DNA from: Apis mellifera
Lineage: Eukaryota; Arthropoda; Insecta; Hymenoptera; Apidae
Assembly (NCBI RefSeq): GCF_003254395.2
Contig: NC_037645.1
Coordinates: 11,965,229 to 12,029,228 of the forward strand
DNA length: 64,000 bases
Reading direction: 5' to 3'
Shown in pieces: positions 36,776-50,400 of this stretch; position 1 is the first letter of the stretch; each line of letters begins with the position of its first letter. The translations under genes were made by a program, and so were the position numbers. The notes beneath the pieces were generated by a model. That model saw nothing but the letters and a program-made list of their open reading frames with translations, searched no databases and had not been told where the DNA came from.

Positions 36776-36918
36776 CTTCTTTTTTAGTGGTTGCAAACTT
36801 TATTCGGTTTCTCTATGTAGCAATACCGTTCGGTTGTCGTCACCAACTGAGACAGACTGGTGCTCCGCCGTGGATATTCTCTGAAGGAATGGTGGGAGTA
36901 ATAAATGGAGAACGTACC
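36776..36918 (-). other. probable 5'-UTR exon/promoter segment of annexin B9
   Basis: A GC-richer block ends at a good minus-strand donor (AAGAAG|GTAAGAG, exon ending at 36776) and is bounded upstream by CAACAG|GTACG near 36918, which can be read as an acceptor or another donor. It lies about 480 bp before the acceptor of the ATG exon (36297). No coding sequence is needed here. Confidence 0.45.
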
Positions 36919-39387
36919 TGTTGTAATAAGAAAATAAGATTTAACGATGACTTAATACATAGATAATTTATATAATGATTTTATGTAAGTATTATAAATA
37001 AAAAATTATTTGTAGATTTACAAACAACAAAAAATTACACGAAACAAATTTAATGTTAATATTAGTAAATATGTGCACAATTTTATGTCGTTTGGATAAC
37101 TTGTTCCGTAAATTTATATTATAAAAATAAAAAATGTATATTTATTTTGTTAATATTATCTTTGTTTTTATATATATGTTTTATTTTGTTTTCATATATA
37201 TGTACTTATAATTTAACAATATTATAAATTTTCAATATCAAATATTAAAATAACAATTTTTCATCTTACTTTATGAAATTGTATAATAGAACTTCTTTTA
37301 CTACACTAATGTCAATTTTATCATGGCAATTAAATTTAAAGAAACTGTATCTTTATTTTATAAATATTTATTTAATAAATATAAATCTTTTGTTATCACT
37401 TGAAATATAAAATATTATTAAAACCTAAATTTGATATCACTACACTGATTTTGAAAATCAAATAAATATAAACATTTTGATGTGATTACATGGACGTACG
37501 CCAGGTACACTAAATATACTAAGATTCTAGTTACAATATTTCGGAGGAAGTAGAATAAGAATCTCTTGGTGGGAGATGTAACAAAGATTCGATGACGTAT
37601 CGCGTAAAGAATGTATAGTGTAACGAAGAAAGATAATTAGAATTAGCTCCCATTCGTTAAAAGATTTTCAAGAAACAAGGCCAAATGATGATATATATAT
37701 ATAGAAAGTTCTTTGAAGAGTGACGAATCGAAGTTCTTATAAGTTATAATTAATAAATAAAGATAAAAATTATAATATAAAATTATATAAGATAAAAATT
37801 ATAATATAAAATTTTATTGTTTTTTAAATTGTACCTTTCTTTATTTTTAATTCTACGAAATAATAAATTTCTTCTTTCTCGACTATTTCAATAAATGAAT
37901 ATATAAAAAATACTAAATATATTTAGTAAAATAGTATAAAAATACTATATATTTTATATAAAAATAACTTATATTTTTAAATCTAATATTTTCAAACTCA
38001 AGAGATTAATTTTTTAATTATTTAATTAATCTGTAATATAAATTTAAACTAATTTAAAACTAGCTTATGAATCATACAAATCATTCATAATTTTCACATG
38101 AATCAACATATCTATAAGAAAATGTTAATAAGCGTGTAAATAAAATTTATGACTAATCAATTGTATATCGATTTCGTATATATAATAATATTGTCGAATC
38201 GATTAAAATTATTATTAATTATTAATAATAATATTAATAATATAAATTAGAAATCCCTATTTAAATTCTTATATATATTTAAATATATGTTTACTTATGT
38301 AATTTATAAAATTGAATATCAATCCGTGTAATTAATCCAATTATATGTAATAATGTAGACAAGAATAATGGAAGAATAATAAAGAAAAAATAAAATTTTG
38401 CTATCTTAGAGTGTCAAATTAAACATATAAAGAAAGAATAAAAAATAAAAAAAGGATAAATAGAATAAGAATTCATTACTGACGCCATCTTTTGAATAAT
38501 AAAAACATTTCTTCAAAAAATTATTTTTCTAAAATGCTTAAGAGATAGCGCTAATTCTCAATTTTTATTCTATTTTATTTTGTTTATGAAGAGATATTTT
38601 TAATATTCGAGAGATATCATTAATTCTTATTCTACTTCTATTCTTCTCTTTCGATTTTCTATTCTTTCTTTATTTTCATTTGCGGCATTTTACAGTTAAC
38701 GTTAATTTCAAATTTTTAGTTTATTTTTATCTTTTTCTTTATTCATTCTTTTTGTCTATTAAGATTTTGTTTTAAAATTTATTCTGTGTTCCATATAGAC
38801 GTTTATATATGTACAAAATTACGACCTCAATTAGTAATTTAATAAATTTAATTAGGAATTAAAATAAATTTAATTTTATATTTATAATTTATATGGAAAT
38901 GTAATATTAATCTTGAAGTTTTATCATTATTTATATAAAATATATTTATATTTATATATTTTCAATATCTTATAAAATTGTAAACAAAAATTTTCAAATT
39001 TAAAATAAATTTAGAGAAATGAAATTGAATTGATTTGAAAAATAGAATATTCTATATATATATAATAAAATATTATATATTATTATTATATCATTATATT
39101 GGCCTATTACAATATATCTATTAATTATATTATTTATATGTTTTATTAATAATATATATAAATAAATAAATATTATTTCAAGTTTATTTATTATTTTTTA
39201 TTGTTATATTTATGTTAAATATATAATTTATTTTTTATATAAATGTGTAAGTATATTTCATAATAAAATTAAAAATTTTTTTTCAGATAAATTATCTAGT
39301 TATTATATACTATATAGATTAATCTACTTGTTATCTATATAATATAACCTATAAAACTTTTGTAACACGTGAATGATCATAAACTAA
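36919..39387. other. intergenic region between annexin B9 and the DDX51-like gene
   Basis: This is AT-rich divergent spacer with no supported gene. A GC-richer, CpG-containing block at about 37490-37740 may be promoter or UTR sequence of annexin B9. The MITE-like element at 38461-38634 lies here. Confidence 0.5.
38461..38634. mobile_element. MITE-like element with terminal inverted repeats
   Basis: The left end TAGAATAAGAATTCATTA and the reverse complement of the right end (TAGAATAAGAATTAATGA) share 13 perfect bases and then diverge slightly. The element is 174 bp and has no coding sequence. An inner segment (AGAGATAGCGCTAATTCTC) is a further inverted copy of the left subterminal sequence (near GACGCCATCTTTTG). 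A degraded copy is at 16393-16556. A TA target duplication is possible because both ends carry TA, but this is not proven. Confidence 0.65.
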
Positions 39388-41008
39388 ATGAGTTTATTTG
39401 TAATAAATAGGTAAATTAATAAAAATAACAAAATATATTATTAATTTTAAGTATTAAATAATAAAATATAATAAATTAATCAACTACATTATGTTTTAAT
39501 ATATTATTTTTATAATTCTATATAAGTACTTTCTATAAACAAAGTATTTTCATTATCTATATATATGTGATTATTAAATAAATATTATTTTTTAATAGAT
39601 ATGAGGGTGAAAAAAAGGAAACGAAAAATGAACAGAATCAATTAAGTGAATTATTGAAAAGAATAGAAGAACGTAAACAAGAGAGAGCTGCTAAAAATAA
39701 TAATGAAATAAAAAAGAATAATTCTCAAAATCCACAAGAATTGAATCATAAAAAGAAAAAGAAAAAAACAAAAAATTTTAATGAAGCTTACATAGAAAAT
39801 ATTAAATTGAATGAAAATTCTATAATAAATGATAATGAACAAAAAAGAGAAAATTTAGATCAAGATCATAAAAAAAAGAAAAAAAAGAGAAAAAATATTC
39901 ATAACGAAGAAAATGATGAGAAAAATGATCAAGATAGTAGTAAAATATCTAATAATTCAATAAATGAAATACAAGAAGAAATATCTGAACAACAAACAAA
40001 TTTTATAGTTTTGGGTGAAAAAAGTAGACATAAAAATTATGAAGTTAAGAGGATACTACCAGAATGGTTAACTAATCCAAGAATCATATCTGTTGATTTA
40101 GATAGTGGTCCAAGTTTAGAAGAATTGCATTCAATTTTAGATCTTAAACTTATTGAAGTTTTGAGGACTAATGGTATTAATAAATTATTTCCAGTTCAAG
40201 CTAGTATGATATCTTGGCTATTAAAATGTAATGAAGATAGACAACAAAAATGGTGGTTAAGGGATACATGTGTATCTGCTCCTACAGGCAGTGGTATGAA
40301 TATATATTATTTATAAATATAATTAAATAATAATATTATAATTTTATTGATTTAAGTTTTAATTAACAAAATTATATATTTAAGGATTTTGATATATTTT
40401 TAATTTTTAGGTAAAACTTTGGCATATGTTCTACCAATTATTCAAATATTACAATCTCGATTAGTTCCAAAAGTACGTTGTTTAGTTGTTGTACCAGTTC
40501 AAGAATTAGCTACACAAGTTTATAAAGTTTTTGTTACGTATACATCACATACAAATTTAAAAGTTGGTTTGCTTTCTGGTGCATCAATATTTCATGAAGA
40601 ACAAAAAAATATTCTGAAAGAAAGTATGTTGAAAGTACTCATACATCAAAATCATACTATTTCTATTATTTATAAAATATAGATTAATTATAAAATTTTA
40701 TAAAATTTTATAAAATTTTTTTTTAATATTTTATAAAATTTTTAATAATTTCTAATTTAGGTGCTAGAGGGGAATATATATCTATTGTAGATATAATAAT
40801 TGCTACACCTGGACGGTTAATAGATCATATATTAAAAACACCAGGATTTTCTTTGAATGATCTTCAATTTCTTGTTATTGATGAAGCAGATAAAGCTGCA
40901 GATTGGTTAGAATATCTTCCTGATCCTCATTATCGAAGACCGCGATTAACACTTCTTAATTTACATTCCTGGTTAGTTTGTGATTATAATTTTTAAAGTA
41001 ATGTTTAT

Positions 41009-41055
<47 letters not shown>

Positions 41056-41972
41056 TGACATTAAATTAATGATTTTTTTAATTTTTAAATAGCGAAATTC
41101 CAGCACAAAAATTATTATTCAGTGCAACATTATCACAAGATCCTGAAAAATTAAATCGCCTTGGACTTTTTCAACCAATATTATTTACATCTGTTTTGAC
41201 AGATAAAGATGATGATGTAAATTTAGATAAAGAAGTAGGTGATTTCATAGGTCGTTATACAAGTCCTAAAGAATTAAAAGAACAAGCAATAGAATGTGCA
41301 ACTGAGTATAAACCAGCAGCTTTATATCATATAATAATCAATAATGATATAATACCTAAAACATTAATATTTACAAACTCTGGAAAAACTACTCATAGAT
41401 TAACAATCCTACTTCAGTCGTTTTTATCTGAAAAAAATATAATAGTTGGAGAACTTTCTGCCCAACTTGTGTCAAAAGAACGGGAAAAAATACTTAATAA
41501 ATTTATAAATGGAAAGATTCAAATGTATGTTTTATTAACTATTATATTAAAAATTGAATTTTAATATTTTTATAAAATTTTCTTATGTTTTAATTATATT
41601 TTTAGACTTATATGTTCAGATGCATTAGCAAGAGGAGTAGATATTCCAGATGTACAATTGGTTGTATCATATGATCTTCCTAAACATATAAATGGTTATA
41701 TTCATAGAGCAGGAAGAACAGGACGTGCAGGTAAATCTGGTACTGCAATATCTATATTAACATCGAAACAAGTTGGAATATTTAAGCACATGTTGAATAA
41801 TGCTCATAAAGTTGTACCAAATATTGATAAATTGGATTTAAGTTCTACTATAAATGAAATTGATTATTCAAATCATATTGATAAATTAAAACATGTTCTT
41901 GAAATAGAAAAACAAAATAATTTAGAACGTATAAAAACTGTAAAAAGAACTCATTTAATAAATTCAAAATAA
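39388..41972 (+). CDS. DDX51: DEAD-box RNA helicase, DDX51/Dbp73D-like (6 exons, 646 aa)
   Basis: Exons are 39388-39410, 39599-40293, 40411-40623, 40761-40971, 41093-41524 and 41606-41972. All are phase-consistent and give 646 residues. The 23-nt first exon encodes MSLFVINR and joins YEGEKK, matching the short N-terminal block typical of this family. A Lys/Asn/Glu-rich low-complexity region (about 15-120) precedes the helicase core. Motifs visible are I SAPTGSGKT (234-242, split by an intron), Ia VPVQELATQ, Ib ATPGRLIDH (325-333), II DEAD (351-354), III SAT (391-393), IV LIFTNS, V ARGVDIP (533-539) and VI HRAGRTGRAG (558-567). The family works in the nucleolus in large-subunit rRNA maturation, in yeast as Dbp6. 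A poly(A) signal AATAAA overlaps the stop codon (41968-41973). DDX51 rather than another DEAD-box family is supported by the N-terminus and overall order. Confidence 0.92.
41011..41052. repeat. (TA)n microsatellite in a DDX51-like intron
   Basis: A run of about 42 bp of TA dinucleotides fills much of the short intron between exons 4 and 5. Confidence 0.9.
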
Positions 41973-41973
41973 A

Positions 41974-44900
41974 GTATTTATTTTTTATATAATATTAAAT
42001 ATGATTTATATTTGAAAATATTTATTTATAATTGAAAAATAAATAAATCAAGTAATGAATTACTTTAGATAGAAGATAGAAATTTAGGAAAGAAGGTTTA
42101 AAATTCATAACTCATAAAATAACATCGATAATAACATTTTATTGTCTGAATTCAATATTATCATACAGTGTACGTTGTACACGATGCTCGTTTTTTATCG
42201 CAATTTGTCCTGTTGATTCTCATATCTTTAAATTGTATGTTAATTATTATCTTGTATGTTAATCTTTATTGTTACATTTTGATAAAGGCAAGTTATTTTT
42301 ATATTTTTAATTTATAAAAGATAAATAATTATTTATTGATTAATGACACAAGTTAGTAGTTATATTACTATTATTGCTGCGTATAATTTCATAATTTCAG
42401 ACTGTTGATTACATTTTATATACAATAGAAGTTACCCATCTAATAAACTAAAATTATAAAATACACAAAAAGAGAATAAAAGAGAGAGAACAAAGCCTCT
42501 TTACAAATTGTATTCAATTATGAATTTAGTAATAATATAGTAAAATTGTAATCTGTTTGTCTTGTATTTATATCTGCCTCCTGTTACATGGGAATAGTCA
42601 TAGCATACAATAATTATTTTCAATTATATATGTTTATAGATTAAATATAATTTTTACATTTAATTGCATTTTTATAGAATATTTAAAATTATTAAAGCTC
42701 ATCTTATAATTTTTAATAAAACATATAATTTATATTTAAATATTTATAAAATATTTAATTATTATATTAGTATGTTTTAACAAAATATTAATATGTATAA
42801 TTGATATAAATTAGAATTAAAATTAAATATTTAAACATAACAGTTTGTCTTTTGTTATGAATTGATACATAATATAAAAATATAAAATATGTATTTATAT
42901 GAAATAAATATTTATGCTAATTTATTACAGATTTACATGATGAGATTTACAAAATGATTAAGCAATTTTCAGTCAATAATTATAAATAATCATTTTTATC
43001 AAAATACATATGAATGAATTTAAAAAAAAAAAGACAAAGATTTTTTGCATACTCAACTTCTTTTTAATTTACAATATTGATTTTGTATCTTTTTAATTTA
43101 AAATATTGATATTGATTGATATAATTCATACGAATTTAATTGACCAAAAATGATTAAAAATGATCAAAAACTTAAATTTTAAAAATTAGTTGATTAAATT
43201 ATTAATTTTATAAAAAAATCAGTGTAATAAAATAAGATCAACCAAATTTTAAAACTTAATTATTAAAGACAATTTTAAATTTTCGTTGTGAGAAATGTAA
43301 TGAATGAGCATGTCAACTTATTTGTAACATTACAGGGTATTTCTCTTACTATATTATCTAAAGATAATCGGTCGATTTATATATTATATATTATATATTA
43401 AATTTTTTTGTTTCACATATATAAATACAACAATTGTCTCGACATTCGTTTCTTGAAGTGTGATCGCCAAATTATATATACCGACACGATATTATTTGAT
43501 GGCATTCTTTTTGAATGACGTAACGAGAGACTCCTGTATATGTTATGTATAGAATACATATCTAACAAATGACTAAACATTTTTTTTATTTTAATATGTT
43601 ACATTCTGAGACCATTTAATGATATTTTATATAAAACGAGGTCTCGTTTAGTATTATTATATTATATATTATATTCGTATGCTAATAATTTTTTTTCTAG
43701 TTTAAAGTTTCATCAACAATGCCATATTTGTTTCTATTCTTCTTATTTACATGTCATGTTACATATTGTTATATGTGTTTTTATAACTATATATACATAC
43801 ACAAAACATGGTCCTATATGATTTATATATTACCGTGTACATGTATATTATATTTACCGCCAATAAATTCATCATATTTATAGGATAACATTATAATAAA
43901 AGGATATTTTATGCATATTTCCTTGCTGTTCATATACATATTTATATAGGAAATATATTAAATAATTTATCTTATCCTTTAAAACCCTCAGAGAAATTAG
44001 TTTTTATTTAAATGAGAATAATGAATATTTGATTTACATTATTGATATAAACTATTTGTAAATTATTATTAAATAGATTAAATAAATTATTAAATTTTTT
44101 TATTTTGTTGCAATTTATTTTTGAACCTATAAACTATATTATAAATTATATTTATATTAATATCATGTTTTATTAGATTTAAAAAGCAAGTACTTAACAA
44201 TTAAATAATTATATATTAAATTATGAAAAATTATTATATATATAAAAATTAAAGATTATAATAATATTTATATATGATATTTTTTAAAATATAATATGTT
44301 ATTATTTATGAATATATATTATGTTCTCAGAAGGTTCTTAAGGTTTAGTTTCATTATATCATATTTATTGTCATGTATTTTATTTCATATATTAGTATTG
44401 TAACTTTTTTAACTAAATGATTTTTTTATTGAATGACTAAAATGAATTTATAATTAATTATGTACAACATATAAAAGTTAACTTTAAATATAACAACACT
44501 TAACTCTTTCTTATGATTATAATATATTTTAATATCTCATTTTATTTCGTAAAAAGAAAACTGAATATATAAATAATTTTATTTTAAAATTATTTTAAAA
44601 ATAGGAATAATTATATTATCGAAATAATTATATATATATATATACAAATAATTATAATTATACTATTTAATAATTGCAAACTTAATATATTACAATTTAA
44701 TATAATAACAAAAAAAATTTTTTTAAATATATTATTAATATTTTGAAATAGATATATCAATTGTAATATTAACTTTAAATCATGTACTTATGAATATGAA
44801 ATATATATAAAGTGACATATATAGTGATATATATTGTAATCAAAATATAAAAATTTAAAAACATACTGTAATAGATACATTATTATAATTTCAATAGAAA

Positions 44901-45561
44901 GAGTTATTTGTTTTGCTATTAAGTAAAGAATATTTTGTAAGAAAATACTATATAAAATGTATGGAAGATGCAGATTTGTGATATATATTTTGATCAGAAG
45001 AGATATTTTAATACACAATTCAGAATTTATATATTGTACATTATGCAACTAAGTTACAAATCCCTTTATATTAATTTTTATTATATATTTATATGTATAT
45101 AAGTCATTCAAATAATTTATTATAGTTTATAAAATTACCACATTAAAGTAAGATATTAAATAAACTCAAATATCTCTGATTTTTTGATTAAAAGAAAAAA
45201 AAAAAAAAAAGAAAAAATTCAAGATTTTTAATCATTTTATTTTTCTGTTAAAAAATATGTTTTAATAGATTATTAAATATTTTCATATTATAAATTAAAC
45301 ATATTTTTTTTAATGTACAAAAATAATTTTTAATAAATTTGTTTTAAAAATAATTTTATATAGTTTTTTACAAAACTAGTTGCATAGTGCACATTTATAA
45401 TATTTTTAAAAAATTTAGAAACATTTATTTTAACAATATTACTGATGAAAATATATAAAAAATATTACTGATGAGATCAAATTATATACACAAGTAAAAT
45501 TTTAATACCAATTCTTTTGACTATTACTGTACAAAATACAGTAATATCTAACTTAATGATT

Positions 45562-45600
<39 letters not shown>

Positions 45601-47316
45601 TATTATTTTTCTTATTATTATTATTACTTATTAAGATATATTAAATTTGTATTTGCATTTCAGTAACAATATGTAAAGCACAAGATTTATGTAAATTGAA
45701 ATGCAGATAAAAGCATAAGAGATGCAAAAGTAATATCAATTAGAGTTTTAATTAAATACATTAAAATGTAAAAATATAAATTGATTGATTTATAATGTCT
45801 ATCGTTTGAAAATCATTAAAAAAATCATTCTTGCGAATATTAAATTGATTTGATTTTTAATTTTGATTAAAAGTTAGAATTTTTTGTAAATAGAAGATAT
45901 ATATAAAAATTAAAAATTATGATATAATTTTCTAACAACTATTTTTGCATCTCTTTGATTAAACATAAAATTTGAGATATGTACTAGTCGCGTCGCGAAA
46001 TTATTATAATTTTTTATTTAATAAAATAATCCAAAAATGATAGTATTCTGTATTGTATTTTATCGTAATGAAATTTATACGTTACATAAATCATCATAAA
46101 TAACTACAATAGACTTTATATGTTTCATGTTTTTATTTAATGAAAATATAAAAATTTATTACGCAGTAAGAATATTTTTAAAAAGTCTTCATATAGAGTC
46201 GAGATTTTAATTGCAATTTTTATATTTAGCTCCCATATATGATATGCGGAATAAAATGTATACGTAATAAAGTAAAATAAATAAGTATAAATAAAATATT
46301 AATAAGATATAAAGTACAAGTTTATCATATATACGAAATAAAATTATGTATGATCAAAGAGAAGTTGATTTTTCATAAAAAGATAAAAAAAAAAATATAT
46401 AAAAGACTTAAAGATTTTTTTGAACATAAAAATAATTATATGTTTCTATTTGATTATTTTATATATATTTTAAATGTTTAGAATCCATATCGACAAAATT
46501 TGCTTTGATATGAAGACTTTCTTAAATTACAATTTATCTAAAATTTATGTAATGTTTTTCGTCGTAATTGAAATCTAATACTTAGTGTGTCAATTTAAAT
46601 TCATAGACTATTCATGTAAATATTTACATCGTTAAGAGAAACCTTGTCATGTTGGTCGCGCCGCATCTCATTAAATCTAAATGTATATATAAATATGTAT
46701 ATATATATATATATATTCATCTTTGTTTCGTCAAATGAAGGGAAGACCTATATTTTTTTTTGTCTCCATAAGAATTAAATCTTCATTGACTGTCCTTTCT
46801 AAACTTTAATTTTATTGTAAACGTTGGTGACTAATCACTTTTATAAAGCAATTAATTACTATCATTTAATCAATGACTTTTCTTAAACGATCGGGAACAT
46901 TTTAAAGCTTATAAGTTTAACTTATTGAGATATGTTAAACTTTGCTCTTTCTATTACTATATATTATCGTTCTTAAGATAATGATTTGGCAAAGAAGAAT
47001 TATTAAGGATTTAATAAAAATAATAAAATTATAATTATAAGAGATTCTCAAATTGTATACACGAATTCTAAATTTGTCCCCAATAATCGCAAATAAATAT
47101 ACATAAATAAATATAAATTATTATAAATCGTTCGTCTTTATCACAGTCGTAAAAACGATACATTTCTTACATTTTAATATAAAAAAAATTCTTCTAGTTA
47201 TATAGAAATTAATCAAATATAATTATTATTTCCTATCTTATTCCCGAGTCGTTTTAACTCTTTGTCAATATTAATTTCGTTGTTATATTTTTCTCTCTCT
47301 CAATAACGTATTTATT
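41974..47316. other. AT-rich convergent region, probable long 3' UTRs
   Basis: No coding sequence is supported between the DDX51-like stop and the stop of the DIP-like gene. Much of it is probably 3' UTR of the DIP-like gene, since neuronal cell-surface genes often have long ones, but no poly(A) site can be assigned with confidence. A GC-richer point stands out near 46650-46680 (GGTCGCGCCGCATC). A (TA)n run lies at about 46692-46716. Confidence 0.45.
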
Positions 47317-50300
47317 TTAAAGTATAAATATCATACTTAAGATTAATAAAAATAGCGTGATCTGTTCCAAACGATGCCTCGAATTGGCAGTGTTAATATT
47401 TAACCATGGTGGAGGTAGCGATGGCGATACCAATGGCCTTTCTGTTCTATGGCCTTCTTGAAGCGTACTACCAGCCATAATTTGCGTAGTACCAAGATCT
47501 TCATCGTGTCCATGAGAGTCAAAATCTTCGAAACCTCCTATATGCATCCTCCTTCCATTGTTATTACTACTCTTTTTCTTCCCTTTCGATATAAGTTTCT
47601 TCCGAGGTTTCAGATCGGTTATTTTTAAGAAAGGGCCAGGAGTTGTTTTCGCAACAAGATGTAATTCTAAATTGAAAGAAGAATTAATCATCCATGTTAT
47701 ACGATAATAATATCTTACACCGAAAAGTTATCGTTAATTATACATTATATTTTGTTTTTTTTTTATAATTAAATTCGTATCATTTGAAATAATTGCAAAT
47801 CAAATTTTTAAAAACCATTTCATTTATAACTATGCAATATTATATGAACGTAATTCATTTAAACTTATAATTTTATAATGAATAAGCGATCACGAATTTA
47901 ATGTTATTGGAATATTATCAAATCAAATATTAAATAGGAATGAATATATGGATTGTATTATTGGTAAATAAATGGAAGAAAACGCAATGGAACATCATTG
48001 GAATTCTTAAAGCGATGCTTACCTTGCAAACGAACAATCCCATCAGCTTTTCCAAGAGCATTTACAGATGAGCAAACATACTCTCCAAAATCTTTTTTCT
48101 CCAAAGAGTTAACTGTAAGGTTCATTTGCCAAGAATACTCGTTCAATGCATATTCCGACATTGTATATTTTTCACTGGGCAGTAGTTTTTCACCTGCGCG
48201 AAAATAAGAACATTACAATATTTTTCATAATAATGTCTCTATTGAAAATAGAGTTAAACATATTTCTTCCATTTTTCAATGCGATCTCGTTCATTTTTGC
48301 TTGTTCATACTGTTACACACTATACATAATCGATTTTAGACGCTCAATTGGACGAAATAGCAGTATTACTTCGCGTCATGTTCCTTAAGAGTGAGTTTCT
48401 GTCTAATGAAATCGGGTTAAAGTTCCCTTTCGGATCAATAGTTAACCCTATAGAATTCGCGAGCTCAATACAAATTCTATTCGGCATTTCGTAACCGCTT
48501 TTACCTCTTCTTATTACCAGTGGATCAAAATAGTAAGTGAGCATCGAATGATAATTTAAGCTTACACTCTTATATCATGTATATTTGAGATAAAATTGAT
48601 TCTTCTTATGATATATATCAATTTACTAATACCTAATTAGTTAACAAATTTAAAACTCAATTAATAAATTTGAACTGTTATGAAATTATAAATAAAAGTT
48701 GCAAAGACAATGAACATTTATTTACCTGTATTTTGATGCCAAGTATTCAATGCTTGTGGGGAAGCTTCAACATGGCATTGAAGAACAACATCACTGTTGA
48801 CTGGAGCTGCTACTAATTGATTTGTTACTTTTATAACAGGTGAAACTGTAATAATAAAAACAGTCCTATATTGTATGATATTATAAAAAGAATAAGATAT
48901 GTAATACTCGACGACGCCTGATCATAACGTGTCTATACTACTAGTCTGACCACGATACTTCTGTATACTACTTAAGTCTAACTATAACAGACTTATACTA
49001 CTCTCTAGATTGTACGTCTACTATTTTTCTGATTTATAATGATGATCTATATTATTTGTCTAAATATAATAATGTTGAATGAAATAATTAGAACGATTTT
49101 GTAAATTGTTAAAAATTTTGTTTCCCCTTTACTCGTGATTTTCTAATTAAAATTTATACAATAATTCTATGATAAATACGTACAATGAACTTGTACAGAG
49201 TAACGTTTGCTGACTGTTGGAGGTACATTGTTGCTAGCTATGCAAAGATACGTGCCCATTTCTTGTCGAAGAACTCCAGTTAATTCTAAAGTTTCACCTT
49301 CGTAAGATTTTAACGCTGAAAGATAAAATTAAAATTGTCATTTAAAAATGAAATATATCCATTTATATACGCAAAATAATATGCATCAATATCACGAACT
49401 TTTACACTGTTATTTTTTTAATAATTTATATCGTATCTGTTTACTACGATATTATTAAAAATATAACGAATCTGAACATCTTACATTGCTTCTGTCCATC
49501 TTCTCGAAGAATGATATTCCGTCCATCTTCTCGTTTCCATGTGACGGTAGGTTCCGGTGAACCGGTTGCAACGCATTTTAACTTTATTTCACCACCTTCG
49601 TGAGTTACCATACCTTCGGCAGATTTATCGTCTATTATATCCGGTGGTATCACCACTTCCACGTATCCGTTCTGGAGATAGAATAATTCAAATTTTCAAG
49701 TTAAAATTATTACTATTACTATTACAACAAATTTCTCAGCGACGATTCTCGATTATTGCATTTTCATTTTCATTGATTAGTCCACAAATTAGTAGAAATT
49801 CTTTAAAAAAAAAAAAGAGAAAAAAGATTAATCAAAAATCTTTTACGAAAAAATCACAACACAAAAATGGCAAATATTGTTTTCAATATCGTCTATCATA
49901 CGTGTATATAATTTTTTAAAATTTCACTCACCTGACTTCGCATAGGTTCCGTGTTGATTTGGCACATGTAAGCACCGGAATCATTTTTCTGAACATTCGA
50001 TACGTGCAATTTCCACGTGTTATGTCCATTATGCGTAACCGAGAGTCTTGGATTATGTGCTATTAAATGTGTATGTATTGCCAAAATTGCACGAGAATCT
50101 GACTTCATCCAAGCCACCTAAGAAAGACGTATGACAAACTGTGGTAAAAAATTTTTATCGTTTCTTCTTTAATGGACAATAATAATGCGATATATATGAC
50201 ACCGATATCGAAAACACTTTATTAACAAAGCGATCACATTCGATTCTTTTTTGTCCCCCGAAGAAAGCAAGCGCAAAAAAGTACCTTGTACGAATGTAGA

Positions 50301-50400
50301 TTATTCACGACACAAGTGAAGAAGATGTCACGGCCCTGGATCACCGTGTGATTCTCCAAAGGAGCTAAAAATTCTGGCAATGGTTCTGGAGTTATTTGAC
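47317..50400 (-). CDS. DIP/lachesin-like Ig-domain cell-surface protein (3' seven exons; N-terminus missing)
   Basis: Exons are 50400-50285, 50117-49932, 49671-49485, 49315-49184, 48845-48726, 48193-48023 and 47666-47317. All are GT-AG and in phase, covering 420 codons. Three Ig domains show their Cys pairs: FFTCVVN / GAYMCQINTEP, KLKCVATG / GTYLCIASN, and VLQCHVEAS / GEYVCSSVN. Signature segments are VAWMKSDSRAILAIH, EVVIPPDIIDD and ASNNVPPTVSKRYSVQVH. This is the arrangement of dpr-interacting proteins and lachesin, which bind Dpr-type partners at neuronal surfaces. Sequons NHT and NLT are present. The last exon has a basic, low-complexity linker and ends in a hydrophobic stretch (ITLFLLILSMIFIL), fitting a GPI-anchor signal. 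The signal-peptide exon must lie further upstream, perhaps beyond the window. Which DIP paralogue this is cannot be decided here. Confidence 0.92.
48902..49025. repeat. degenerate 30-bp minisatellite in a DIP-like intron
   Basis: TATACTACT recurs at exactly 30-bp spacing (48934, 48964, 48994), with looser matches between (AGTCTGACCACGATA / AGTCTAACTATAACA). A more diverged unit precedes it from about 48902. It lies in the intron between exons 49184 and 48845. Confidence 0.65.
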
